This document shows, piece by piece, positions 25,822-34,095 of a stretch of 50,100 nt of DNA. The stretch is from NCBI GenBank assembly GCA_934322085.1, contig CAKRGF010000018.1, forward strand, positions 1-50,100, in the 5' to 3' direction. The notes beneath the pieces were generated by a model, which ran no database searches, was not told the origin of the DNA, and saw only the letters and a program-made list of their open reading frames with translations. This DNA is from an uncultured Eubacterium sp. (lineage in GTDB: Bacteria; Bacillota; Clostridia; Lachnospirales; Lachnospiraceae). Numbering within the stretch: the first letter of the stretch is position 1; the number at the start of each line of letters is the position of its first letter. Position numbers and translations under genes: made by a program.

Positions 25822-26277
25822 TTATTCTTTCTCAAGAACAATAATTTTATTTGAAAAATTCTTGACTCCCGGAATTTTACCGATAACACGATATATCGGC
25901 ATCATTTTTTTCATGCCTTCAATCACAACCAATACATTTTCACCATCATTTATGATTTCATCCATATAGGATGCGTCCATTGCTGACTTGGCAATCTGAT
26001 AAATTGGTCCGCTTTCTGTAAGAAATTTCTCTCTTATCTCCATTGTTTCCGGCAAATCGACATTATACCAGCGCAGATACTTTCCCTCCATCCGGTAACA
26101 TCTTGTATCCATGCCACTGGCAATATTTATCACAACTGTTTTTGGATGTTCACTCAGATACCGCCCGACCATCTCATCCAGCACAATTGTTCTCGCGATT
26201 ACACCATAACTCATCGCCTTATCTTTATCGGCATTTGAAAAGTCGTAATCCAGCTTTGACACAATCTCTGCCGCCAT
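25822..26277 (-). pseudogene. Internally deleted LCMT-type O-methyltransferase
   Basis: This 151-aa frame opens with AAAGGACGAT as Shine-Dalgarno. It begins like the leucine-carboxyl-methyltransferase (PPM1/TIGR00027) family, with SAM motif VINIASGMDTRCYRM and acidic motif WYNVDLPETMEIR. After VLVVIEGM, where full proteins continue for about 100 residues with the substrate domain, it jumps directly to the family-like C-terminal tail (KNFSNKIIVLEKE). At roughly 55 percent of normal length it is probably non-functional, though the frame is still open. Confidence 0.65.
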
Positions 26278-26317
26278 ATCGTCCTTTCGTAACGTTTGTT
26301 ATGAATTGTTATGTTAT

Positions 26318-26349
26318 AAAAAAAGCTCCACAGTTAGTTCCTGTGAAGC
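26318..26349 (-). terminator. Terminator overlapping the end of the TetR remnant
   Basis: On the minus strand GCTTCACAG pairs with CTGTGGAGC, followed by TTTTTTT. The stem includes the last codons and stop of the TetR remnant. Confidence 0.7.
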
Positions 26350-26726
26350 CTTCTTAAACTCTCTATTAATCTCTCGGTTCCGCCTCCGGCATAAACGCCA
26401 ATCTGTTTCACTAAATACAGGCTGTATTCCATGTCATAACCCTCTTTTACAATCTGCAAACAACTGTCTAACCGCTGCTTTGCTAATATTTTTATCAAAC
26501 CTTTATCCGGCACTGCCTTAAGTTTGCTCTGGTAATACATAAGAAAAGACTGCTCCATCATTTTTTCAACACGCTCCCGGAACCCTTCGTAACAGCTCCC
26601 CTGTGCTTTCTCCATGATGATAATCGTTTCTTTTCTGTGCTTTAAAATAAACTGCATCACATATACATCAATCTCTGGTTCCTCGGACGGATTCTCCAGT
26701 TCAATCTGCATACTTTTTGCCAGCAT
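26334..26726 (-). pseudogene. TetR-type regulator lacking its DNA-binding domain
   Basis: This 130-aa frame is all helix and resembles the ligand-binding half of TetR/AcrR regulators. The stretch just before the ATG still reads YEKMLAKSMQIE, which normally follows the HTH (tyr-phe-x-ser-lys-glu region), but a stop codon interrupts it five codons upstream and the HTH is missing. It has no good Shine-Dalgarno. A truncated, probably dead regulator is the simplest reading. Confidence 0.55.
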
Positions 26727-26730
26727 CTTT

Positions 26731-26856
26731 TCATATTTTCCCTATCAGCACAATTAGACCTGCAACTGCAAAGGCAAGAACCAAATACATTATGGTAGCC
26801 AGTCCTCGTTTTATCAAAATTTTCTTCCATGGGTCAGTATAGTTGACGCCTTCCAT
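26731..26856 (-). CDS. Possible 41-aa single-pass membrane peptide
   Basis: The frame has a short polar N-terminus with Lys (MEGVNYTDPWKKILIKRG) and one transmembrane helix (IMYLVLAFAVAGLIVLIG). The first basic residues suggest N-terminus inside. The ribosome-binding site is weak, and it sits between a truncated HAD gene and a TetR remnant. It could be a genuine small membrane protein or a broken gene. Confidence 0.35.
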   Translation of the reverse strand: MEGVNYTDPWKKILIKRGLATIMYLVLAFAVAGLIVLIGKI

Positions 26857-26878
26857 TCCTTCAATAACCCATATTTTA

Positions 26879-27418
26879 CTATGTCCTACCCATAAGCACT
26901 TTCACAATTTCACCTATATTTTCTATGATATAATCTGGTTTTTCATATTCTTTTTCAACGCTCTGATACTTTGCAAATCCCTGACGTACCCAAATCGTTT
27001 TCATACCTAGCTGTCTTGCCGGAGCAATATCATTTTCAAGTCTGTCTCCGACCATTATTGCATTTTGTGGATTACAGCCAGCCTGCTCAAGCGCCAACTT
27101 AAAGATTCTCAAATCCGGCTTTTCATACCCCGCTTCTGCGGAAGCTGCGACAACATCAAAATACTGCAAAACTCCCCAATTATGTAATCTCTTTTGCGTC
27201 CCCACTAACTGATTTGCAATAATGCCCAATTTATATTTGCCTGACAAAGCTTTTAGCACATCTTCTGTTCCTAAATAAAGCTTTTCTAAACTACTGTCCC
27301 ATTCCGGCAAAGTGACTCCGTAAGCCTGCGCCGCCTGTTTTATCGGTGTAGGACTCACTTTTGCCGCCTGATGCACTTTTTCTATAAATTCATCATGTTC
27401 CAAGCCCTTCTCACTCAT
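26879..27418 (-). CDS. HAD-family hydrolase lacking motif I
   Basis: This 179-aa protein has HAD motif II (LGIIANQ), motif III Lys (YEKPDLRIF) and motif IV (MVGDRLENDI). The N-terminal DxD motif that supplies the nucleophile in functional HADs is absent. Nothing upstream encodes it in any frame. The AGGAGG at the 5' end lies 9 bases before the chosen ATG. A closer ATG opens only three codons. The gene is likely truncated at its 5' end. Confidence 0.7.
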   Translation of the reverse strand: MSEKGLEHDEFIEKVHQAAKVSPTPIKQAAQAYGVTLPEWDSSLEKLYLGTEDVLKALSGKYKLGIIANQLVGTQKRLHNWGVLQYFDVVAASAEAGYEKPDLRIFKLALEQAGCNPQNAIMVGDRLENDIAPARQLGMKTIWVRQGFAKYQSVEKEYEKPDYIIENIGEIVKVLMGRT

Positions 27419-27500
27419 CCATACCCGCCTCCTATTCCTCGGACTATTATTTCACAAATCCACCAGATAATTGACTGAAAATTCAAATTTCGCTCTAACA

Positions 27501-27785
27501 GTCAACCTTTTTCGCTGTCTTCGTTGACTGCTTTTAAGCTTTTTCTTAACTAGGTCAACCTTTTTCGCCGCGCCCATTGACTGCTTTTAAGCTTTTTCTC
27601 AATCAGGTCAACCTCCTCACCCTTTTTAGTTGACTTGAATCCACAATATTGAAAAACCAGTCACCCCCAATGCGCGATTCGGATGACTTATTTAACAAAA
27701 ACTTGTTTTTAGGTCAACTTTCTCGCAAATATCGTTGACTTATTTTGCATTTTTTGAAATACCAGTCATCTCATCCCAAAATTCC
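27501..27785. repeat. Array of degenerate 53-bp repeats with internal GTCAAC/GTTGAC dyads
   Basis: GTCAAC or a close variant starts units at 27501, 27554, 27607, 27660, 27713 and 27765, giving spacings of 53, 53, 53, 53 and 52. Units 1 and 2 are nearly identical (GTCAACCTTTTTCGC, then TTGACTGCTTTTAAGCTTTT). In most units GTTGAC follows about 21 bp after GTCAAC, so each could form a small hairpin. The array fills the gap between aroC and the HAD gene and encodes no protein. A period of 53 excludes a codon repeat. Confidence 0.85.
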
Positions 27786-27787
27786 AC

Positions 27788-28894
27788 TTACTCGCCTTTA
27801 TAAAATTCACGAATCTTATCCATGCGCGCGGTCATTCCGACGAAAAGCCGGTCAACAAGTGTAATGGCTGCCATGGATTCTACCACAACAACCGCACGAG
27901 GCATGATCACTGGGTCATGGCGGCCTTTAATCTCGATTTCTACGTTTTCGCCGTCGCGGTTTACGGTTTCCTGTGGCTGGAAAATCGAAGGCGTTGGCTT
28001 GAATGCAGCGCGAAGCACAATGTCATCACCGTCGCTCATGCCACCTAAAATTCCACCGGCAAAATTCGTATGTTTTTTCACCTTGCCGTCCGCTCCCATA
28101 TAGAAACCGTCATTATTTTCGGAACCACATTTATCGGCAACAGCAAAACCGGCACCGATTTCAACACCTTTTACCGCACCAATGGAGAAAATCGCTGCGG
28201 ACAGCATAGCATCTAACTTGCCAAAAACCGGCTCTCCGATTCCTGCCGGCATGCCGCTGATTACACATTCAATCATACCGCCTACGGAATCATGCGTCTC
28301 CATTTTTTCTGCCAGATAATCTTCAGCAAGAGAAGACTTTTCCAAATCCGGCATGCGCAGTGGACTCTTTTCAATGTTATCCAAAGACATCTTTTCTTCC
28401 TCGCATACAAATGGTCCAATCTGCTTTGTGTAGGCAGTTACAGTAATTCCAAGCTCACTTAAAATTTTCATGGCAATGGCACCGGCTGCCACACGGCCAA
28501 TGGTCTCACGCCCGGAGGAACGTCCACCGCCTCTGTAATCGCGGAATCCATACTTGGCATCAAACGTAAAATCCGCATGGCCCGGGCGAAATACGTTTGC
28601 AATGTTGGAATAATCACCAGATTTCTGTGAAGTGTTCACGACAACCATGGAAATCGGTGTTCCGGTTGTCTTTCCTTCAAATACACCGGACATAATTTTT
28701 ACTTTATCGCCTTCTTTGCGGGGCGTCGAATATTTCGTCTCGCCCGGTTTTCTTCTATCAAGACACTTTTGTATATCCTCTTCAGAAAGGGAAATGCCTG
28801 CCGGAGCACCATCCACAACAACTCCTACCCCCTCGCCATGAGATTCTCCCCATGTCGACACACGAAACACTTCTCCCCATATTGAACCTGCCAT
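27788..28894 (-). CDS. aroC: Chorismate synthase
   Basis: At 368 aa it is full length. FMN-enzyme signatures are GESHGEGVGVVVDGAPAG near the start, GHADFTFDAKYGFRDYRGGG in the middle, and AAFKPTPSIFQPQ. It converts EPSP to chorismate, the branch point of aromatic amino acid synthesis. AGAAAGGAAG precedes the ATG. It is monocistronic here, diverging from the chemotaxis pair at 28986. Confidence 0.98.
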   Translation of the reverse strand: MAGSIWGEVFRVSTWGESHGEGVGVVVDGAPAGISLSEEDIQKCLDRRKPGETKYSTPRKEGDKVKIMSGVFEGKTTGTPISMVVVNTSQKSGDYSNIANVFRPGHADFTFDAKYGFRDYRGGGRSSGRETIGRVAAGAIAMKILSELGITVTAYTKQIGPFVCEEEKMSLDNIEKSPLRMPDLEKSSLAEDYLAEKMETHDSVGGMIECVISGMPAGIGEPVFGKLDAMLSAAIFSIGAVKGVEIGAGFAVADKCGSENNDGFYMGADGKVKKHTNFAGGILGGMSDGDDIVLRAAFKPTPSIFQPQETVNRDGENVEIEIKGRHDPVIMPRAVVVVESMAAITLVDRLFVGMTARMDKIREFYKGE

Positions 28895-28927
28895 ACGACA
28901 AACACTTCCTTTCTCTACATTTCTTCA

Positions 28928-28956
28928 TTGAACTTTTCTGCGTTCTATTGTATAAT
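28928..28956 (+). promoter_or_regulatory. Sigma-A promoter of the cheX-cheY pair
   Basis: TTGAAC (28928-28933), 17-bp spacer, TATAAT (28951-28956), 30 bp before the cheX-like ATG. Confidence 0.8.
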
Positions 28957-28985
28957 AATTTTACAACAATTGAAAGGAGATTTTT

Positions 28986-29855
28986 ATGTTTAGTCAGTTT
29001 TTTGGTCAATATTTATTAGATAACCAGAAAATCACCGCTGAGCAATTTTCCTCCTGCATGAAATACATTAAAGACAATCGCGTCAAACTGGGGTTAATTG
29101 CAGAAAACGAGGGTTTATTAACTCGCAATCAGGCGAATGAATTGAATTATTTGCAAATGCAGACAGACAAACGTTTTGGTGATTTGGCTGTGGAGAAGGG
29201 TTACTTAACGGAAGCAGATGTGAATTATCTGCTTGGTCGCCAGGGAAATCCGTACCTGATTTTCATTCAGGGGTTGGAAGAAAACGGCATTATGAGCCGC
29301 GAAGAAATTGAAACAACTCTTGAGGCATTCCAAAAGGAGAATGGTTTTTCCGACGAGATTTTAAAATCAATTCAGGATGGTAATATCGAAGGTATGATTC
29401 CTGCATTTGTTGATGCGAAAGATTCTCGTTACCAGTCGCTGATTGGTCTTACATTAAGAAACATTGTACGTTTTGTAAGTTCTTACATACGCATTGAGAA
29501 GGGACAGTTCGTCACCTCCCACAGTGCAAAGTATATTGCTTACCAGCATACAACCGGTGATTATGATGGTTTTCTTGGTTTCACCTGTGATGATGACAGC
29601 ATTTTAGCGCTTGCCGACGGTTATGCAAAAGAAACTTTTGATACAGTCGATGAAGACGCTTTGGATTCGGTTTGTGAATTTACAAACTGTGTCAACGGAC
29701 TGTATGCTACTGAATTAAGTTATCAGGATACAACCATCGATATGCAGCCGCCGGAATTTAAATTTGATTCATCCATTGATGGAGAAGGCGAGTTCTATGT
29801 ATTGCCAGTTTACATTGACGGCAAACATTCAGACCTTATTGTAAAATTAGGCTAG
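28986..29855 (+). CDS. CheX-like chemotaxis phosphatase with N-terminal helical domain
   Basis: This encodes 289 aa. GAAAGGAG precedes the ATG. Residues 1-100 are helical and repeat a motif like that of MshEN/GspE-N domains (LGLIAENEGLLT, FGDLAVEKGYLTEAD), suggesting a nucleotide- or protein-binding module. The C-terminal half is CheC/CheX-type: CEFTNCVNGLYATEL contains the ExxN phosphatase signature that acts on phospho-CheY. It is followed 18 bp later by a CheY-like regulator, which is probably its substrate. Confidence 0.8.
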   Translation: MFSQFFGQYLLDNQKITAEQFSSCMKYIKDNRVKLGLIAENEGLLTRNQANELNYLQMQTDKRFGDLAVEKGYLTEADVNYLLGRQGNPYLIFIQGLEENGIMSREEIETTLEAFQKENGFSDEILKSIQDGNIEGMIPAFVDAKDSRYQSLIGLTLRNIVRFVSSYIRIEKGQFVTSHSAKYIAYQHTTGDYDGFLGFTCDDDSILALADGYAKETFDTVDEDALDSVCEFTNCVNGLYATELSYQDTTIDMQPPEFKFDSSIDGEGEFYVLPVYIDGKHSDLIVKLG

Positions 29856-29873
29856 ATAAAGGAGATTGGAACT

Positions 29874-30233
29874 ATGGCAAAAATATTGATTGTTGACGAT
29901 TCCCGTACGTCACGCCGTATGCTTCGTAACATTCTTGTCGAGAATGGTCACGAAGTTATCGGGGAAGCAGAGAATGGTCAGATTGGATATGAAAAGTATA
30001 TTGAATTGAAACCGGATATTGTAACACTGGATATCACGATGCCGGTTCTGGACGGTCTTGGTGCATTGGAGAAAATCATTGCTTATGATGAAAATGCACA
30101 CGCAGTAATGGTTACCGCTGCCGGACAGAAAAACAAAATGGTGGATGCCATTAAATTAGGCGCAAACGAATTTGTTCAGAAGCCTTTTGAGCCGGACCAG
30201 ATTTTAAGCGTCATAGGTAATATTACAAAATAA
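29874..30233 (+). CDS. cheY: CheY-like single-domain response regulator
   Basis: At 119 aa it is a lone receiver domain. VDDSRTSRR supplies the acidic pair, IVTLDITMP the phosphorylated Asp (about D55), VMVTAAG the Thr, and QKPFEPD the conserved Lys. It has AAAGGAG upstream. It lacks an output domain and so likely binds the flagellar switch or another partner. No kinase is nearby. Confidence 0.9.
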   Translation: MAKILIVDDSRTSRRMLRNILVENGHEVIGEAENGQIGYEKYIELKPDIVTLDITMPVLDGLGALEKIIAYDENAHAVMVTAAGQKNKMVDAIKLGANEFVQKPFEPDQILSVIGNITK

Positions 30234-30247
30234 TAACAAAATATACG

Positions 30248-30332
30248 AAAAAGAAGAAACGGCAAATCGACTCGAAATCGGGAATTCGCAATGCGAATTA
30301 TATTTCTCGCTGATTTGTCGTTTCTTCTTTTT
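30248..30332 (+). terminator. Rho-independent terminator after cheY
   Basis: The outer 14-bp stem AAAAAGAAGAAACG/CGTTTCTTCTTTTT encloses a second stem (GCAAATC with GATTTGT) and a small AATTCGC/GCGAATT hairpin. It begins 14 bp after the stop. Confidence 0.82.
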
Positions 30333-30341
30333 AAGATTTTC

Positions 30342-30428
30342 TTATTATTTAGCTAATTTTAAATCTCAACTTGATAGGTGGAGAAGTCCTGAATAGTTAT
30401 TATTTAGCTAATTTAAATCTCAACTTTT
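30342..30428. repeat. Direct repeat of about 30 bp at the end of the membrane protein gene
   Basis: TTATTATTTAGCTAATTT followed by AAATCTCAACTT occurs at 30342-30372 and again at 30398-30426, differing by one T. The second copy contains the stop and last codons of the membrane protein gene. It looks like a small tandem duplication, 56 bp apart. Confidence 0.75.
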
Positions 30429-31187
30429 TACTTGTTTCTCCGATTGATACCAGTTTCTTACCATCCACACAGATACGGCGGCAACGAATGCGAGCACAAC
30501 TATATACACAATCTTAGCGACAAGTGCCGGTGCATAAGTATTTAAAATCACGTCGGTAAACCGGATAAATACATACACAATGATTGGCGTAAGCCATGCG
30601 GCAAGTCTCTTCTTTTCCAAGTAATTCTTTCCAACCAAAAAGGCAACACCCATGTAAACAAGTACCACTAAAATGTTGCGGACGGCGTCCAGATATAACG
30701 ATGCGGTAGATGTCGATAAAATACTCGCTTTTGCCATATCCGTTCCGGTAAATGCTCCTACGTTAATCCGTATCGCATAATAAAGCTGGAATCCATAAGT
30801 AAGAAGTGCAGCTCCAAGACCAAAACCAAGTCCTACCGTTGTAGAGCGGTACAAGGAACGCTGCTTGGTGTTTGTCAAATAAACACCCCAGTACAATCCT
30901 GCTGCAACAAAAATACTGCCCGCAAGTGCTTCAACAAATGCAACAACAACCGCATTTCCTCCGGTCGCATTCAAAACATCACGCATTTTCGTAAGTGCAA
31001 GAAGCCCTAAAAAACTGTAGATAATTTCCTGCCAGAAATATCCCATGATTCCGTAACCGATGGCTCCGAGCATCCCGCGCTCCACTTTACTGGACTGTTT
31101 CCATAAGATATAAAAAGGAATCAAAACGGCAATCAGTGGCAGCAAAATTGCCATCACATAGCCCATCATTTGTCCTGTTGATACCAT
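30420..31187 (-). CDS. Multi-pass membrane protein, YhfC-like layout
   Basis: At 255 aa it has about eight hydrophobic segments (for example AILLPLIAVLIPFYIL, VVAFVEALAGSIFVAAGLYW, IVYIVVLAFVAAVSVWMV). The segment order and the VEALAGSIF region resemble YhfC-family intramembrane proteases. However, the Glu-Glu and GHG-type metal motifs of that family are not visible (GLGFGLGAALL stands there). It may be an inactive relative or a different family. It is last in the prfB-cheW-hom run, 32 bp after hom. Confidence 0.6.
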   Translation of the reverse strand: MVSTGQMMGYVMAILLPLIAVLIPFYILWKQSSKVERGMLGAIGYGIMGYFWQEIIYSFLGLLALTKMRDVLNATGGNAVVVAFVEALAGSIFVAAGLYWGVYLTNTKQRSLYRSTTVGLGFGLGAALLTYGFQLYYAIRINVGAFTGTDMAKASILSTSTASLYLDAVRNILVVLVYMGVAFLVGKNYLEKKRLAAWLTPIIVYVFIRFTDVILNTYAPALVAKIVYIVVLAFVAAVSVWMVRNWYQSEKQVKS

Positions 31188-31219
31188 AGTTTTCTCCTTC
31201 TCAGTAAGTCTCTCTTTTG

Positions 31220-32425
31220 CTAGAATCCAACACGAATTCTCGTAATAAATGTATCAAACTGAGAAATGGTTTCGTTAAATTCTTTTTCTGTCATGATTCC
31301 TGTCAAAAAGCCAAATTCGTCTGCAATTCCACCATCTACCGGTGTAATTTCTTCAAACAAATCTTCAGCTTTTGCTTTTTCATCTGCACCAATGCGGACG
31401 AAGAAACGGTTTTTCATTTCATCCATTGGAGCAACTTCCTGTTTTTCATCTTCCCAGATTGTCATCACATTGACATTCATATGTTTTACTGCGTCTACCA
31501 CATCCGATACAACTGCGCTTGCTGTTGCCTCTTTTCCGGCACCTTTACCATAAAACATAACATCACCAAGCATGTTTCCTGTCACACAGATTGCATTAAA
31601 TACATCATTGACTGCGTACAGTGGATTGTCTGCCTGAATCATCTGTGGTGCAACCATCGCATACAATTTATTTCCTTCTTTACGACTGGAACCAAAGATT
31701 TTAATAGCAGCGCCAAGTGCTTTTGCATATTTGAAATCTTCCGCCGTAATTTTGGTAATTCCCTCGGTATAAATATCCTCGTAATCCACCTGCTGTCCAT
31801 ATGCTAAAGAAGTCAAAATCGCAATCTTACGGCAGGCATCATATCCTTCCACATCTGCGGTCGGGTCTTTTTCTGCATAGCCAAGTTCCTGTGCCTCTTT
31901 CAAAACGTCGGCAAAATCAGAACCTTCCTGCGCCATCTTCGTAAGGATATAGTTTGTCGTTCCATTTAAAATACCATTAATCTGCTCGATTCGGTCAGCA
32001 GTCAGACTCTGGTTTAACGGTCTGATAATCGGAATACCACCGCCAACACTCGCCTCAAACAAGAAGTTTACCGTCTTGCTCTTTGCGATATGCACAAGCT
32101 CTGCTCCATAAGCAGCCACTAATTCTTTGTTGGATGTACATACACTTTTTCCGGCTAACAAAGATTTTTTCACAAATTCATAAGCCGGTTTCGTTCCGCC
32201 CATGGTCTCTACAACAATGTCCACTTCCGGGTCTTCTAAGATAACATTAAAATCATGTACTACTTTGGACTGAATCGGGTCGTCCGGGAAATCACGAAGG
32301 TCTAATACATATTTCACTTCAACTTCCTGTCCGGCTCTCTTTGCAATAATTTTTGCATTTGTCTGAATCACCTTAACAACACCGGAACCAACCGTTCCAT
32401 AACCTAACACTGCAATTCGAATCAT
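31220..32425 (-). CDS. hom: Homoserine dehydrogenase
   Basis: At 401 aa this is the single-function form. The ATG at 32425 is used because the in-frame ATG before it overlaps the Shine-Dalgarno GGAGG. The N-terminal Rossmann motif is AVLGYGTVGSGV. Catalytic and substrate residues lie in TNKELVAAYG, ILNGTTNYILT and YGKGAGKEATASAVVSD. A C-terminal ACT-like region follows. It reduces aspartate semialdehyde to homoserine for Thr and Met synthesis. Confidence 0.95.
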   Translation of the reverse strand: MIRIAVLGYGTVGSGVVKVIQTNAKIIAKRAGQEVEVKYVLDLRDFPDDPIQSKVVHDFNVILEDPEVDIVVETMGGTKPAYEFVKKSLLAGKSVCTSNKELVAAYGAELVHIAKSKTVNFLFEASVGGGIPIIRPLNQSLTADRIEQINGILNGTTNYILTKMAQEGSDFADVLKEAQELGYAEKDPTADVEGYDACRKIAILTSLAYGQQVDYEDIYTEGITKITAEDFKYAKALGAAIKIFGSSRKEGNKLYAMVAPQMIQADNPLYAVNDVFNAICVTGNMLGDVMFYGKGAGKEATASAVVSDVVDAVKHMNVNVMTIWEDEKQEVAPMDEMKNRFFVRIGADEKAKAEDLFEEITPVDGGIADEFGFLTGIMTEKEFNETISQFDTFITRIRVGF

Positions 32426-32453
32426 TTTTTCCTCCATTTCCAAATCAAAAGTC

Positions 32454-32930
32454 CTACTCTTCTTCAGACTCTTCACTTTTGCTTTTCAGCACTTTATCGA
32501 CTTCCTGCCACTCTTCTTTTGTGAGAAGGCTTCCCGGATTGATACTAAGAATTAACCGCCCCTTGTGGTTTACCACAAAATCAGCATAAGCCGTCTTTTT
32601 CGTGTGCACAAGTGCCGGAAAATCCTGTATTTCATCACCATCTGCCTGAATGATATTCGAAACACCATCCACTAAAACAGCTACTTTCCCCTGTGGCAGC
32701 TGGAACACCAGATACTTGGCCTCTCCTGTTACGGGCACTGGCGGCAGAACCAGTTTCTTTTTCAGATTCAACAAAGGAACCCACTCATCGCGAATCGAAA
32801 CAATGCCTAAGAAACCATCGGAAAGCCCAGACTCCTTTGCGTATTCCACGTAATTTTCAATTCCTTGTATCTCGGAAACATCTGCTCCGTATTCTTTGCC
32901 ACTCAAAAAAAATGTAACGACTTCTTTCAT
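32454..32930 (-). CDS. cheW: CheW-like chemotaxis coupling protein
   Basis: At 158 aa it is a single CheW domain: EVVTFFLSGKEYGADVSEI at the start, GFLGIVSIRDEWVPLLNLK (the conserved G-x-x-N/I-R-D-x-x-P-L-L-N block), and a strand VAVLVDGVSNI. An acidic tail ends it. CheW links chemoreceptors to CheA. It lies between prfB and hom, away from the main chemotaxis operon, so it may serve a special receptor. Confidence 0.88.
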   Translation of the reverse strand: MKEVVTFFLSGKEYGADVSEIQGIENYVEYAKESGLSDGFLGIVSIRDEWVPLLNLKKKLVLPPVPVTGEAKYLVFQLPQGKVAVLVDGVSNIIQADGDEIQDFPALVHTKKTAYADFVVNHKGRLILSINPGSLLTKEEWQEVDKVLKSKSEESEEE

Positions 32931-32943
32931 ACCTTATCCCCTT

Positions 32944-34048
32944 CTAACTGTTAATCCATTTCAAATAGGCATTCATAAACATGTCAATATCACCATCTAA
33001 TACCGCAGAAACATTTCCGGTCTCTGCATTGGTCCGATGATCTTTTACCATCGTGTAAGGCTGCATAACATAAGAGCGAATCTGACTGCCCCAGCCAATT
33101 TCTTTGACTTCACCACGGATATCGGATTCTTTTGCAAGATTTTCCTGTTCACGCAAAATCAAAAGTTTCGCTTTGAGCATCTGCATCGCTTTATCCTTAT
33201 TCATATGCTGTGAACGCTCATTCTGACATTGTACCACAATACCCGTTGGAAAATGGGTAATTCGGATTGCCGATGACGTTTTGTTGATATGCTGTCCACC
33301 GGCACCGCTCGAACGGTACGTGTCAATTCGGATATCATCATCTGCGATTTCAATATCAATATCCTGCTTAATATCCGGCATGACGTCACACGACACAAAC
33401 GAAGTCTGTCGTTTTCCCGCCGCATTAAACGGTGAGATACGAACCAGACGATGAACGCCGTGCTCACTCTTTAAATAACCATAAGCATTATCTCCTTGAA
33501 TTTCCAATGTGACGGATTTCAGTCCTGCCTCATCACCATCCAGTGAGTCTAAAACTTCTACGGTAAAGCCGCGTTTGTCTGCCCATTTCTCATACATACG
33601 GCACAACATACTTGCCCAATCGCAGCTCTCTGTGCCACCGGCTCCTGCATGCAGGGTAAGAATCGCATTCTCGGCATCATGCTCACCGGTAAGCATCGTT
33701 GTAATTCGTAAATCTTCAAATTCCTTCTGGAACTGCACAAACTCATTTTCAACTTCCGGAACCAGTGACTCATCCGCCTCTTCATTCCCCATCTCAATCA
33801 GCGTCATAATATCATCATACGCCATGCTGAGAGCATCGGCACGTTCAACAATACTCTTTAAGTCCTTTAATTCCTTCATATCCGCACTTGCCTTCTCGGC
33901 ATCATCCCAAAAGTCAGGTGCTTCCATATTTCTCTCAAGTTCTTCAATCCTTAACTTTTTCTCTGCTAAGTTAAAGTGAATCCCTTACTTCCAGAAGTGG
34001 TTTTTCAAAACTGCTCAGTTCGATTCGGATGTTATCCAATTCAACCAC
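32944..34048 (-). CDS. prfB: Peptide chain release factor 2, programmed +1 frameshift
   Basis: The first 25 codons (GTG at 34048, AAGGTGG upstream) end in CTT-TAA-C at 33970-33976. A +1 slip on CTT joins the 342-codon main frame, giving 367 aa. An internal AAGGG five bases before CTT matches the stimulatory Shine-Dalgarno of known prfB sites. The factor shows the SPF stop-codon motif (VRISPFNA) and the GGQ hydrolysis motif (GAGGQHINK). The in-frame stop is TAA, not the usual TGA. It lies 47 bp after secA and 13 bp before cheW. Confidence 0.95.
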
Positions 34049-34095
34049 AAAATCACCACCTTAATTTTTTATATGCAAACGCAGTCATTCACTGC

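Noticed and set aside
27501..27785. CRISPR array
   Set aside because: Units vary along their whole length and no constant repeat with unique spacers exists; no cas genes are present.
30420..31187. Active YhfC intramembrane protease
   Set aside because: The layout is similar but the metal-binding Glu and His motifs are not visible, so only a membrane protein is called.
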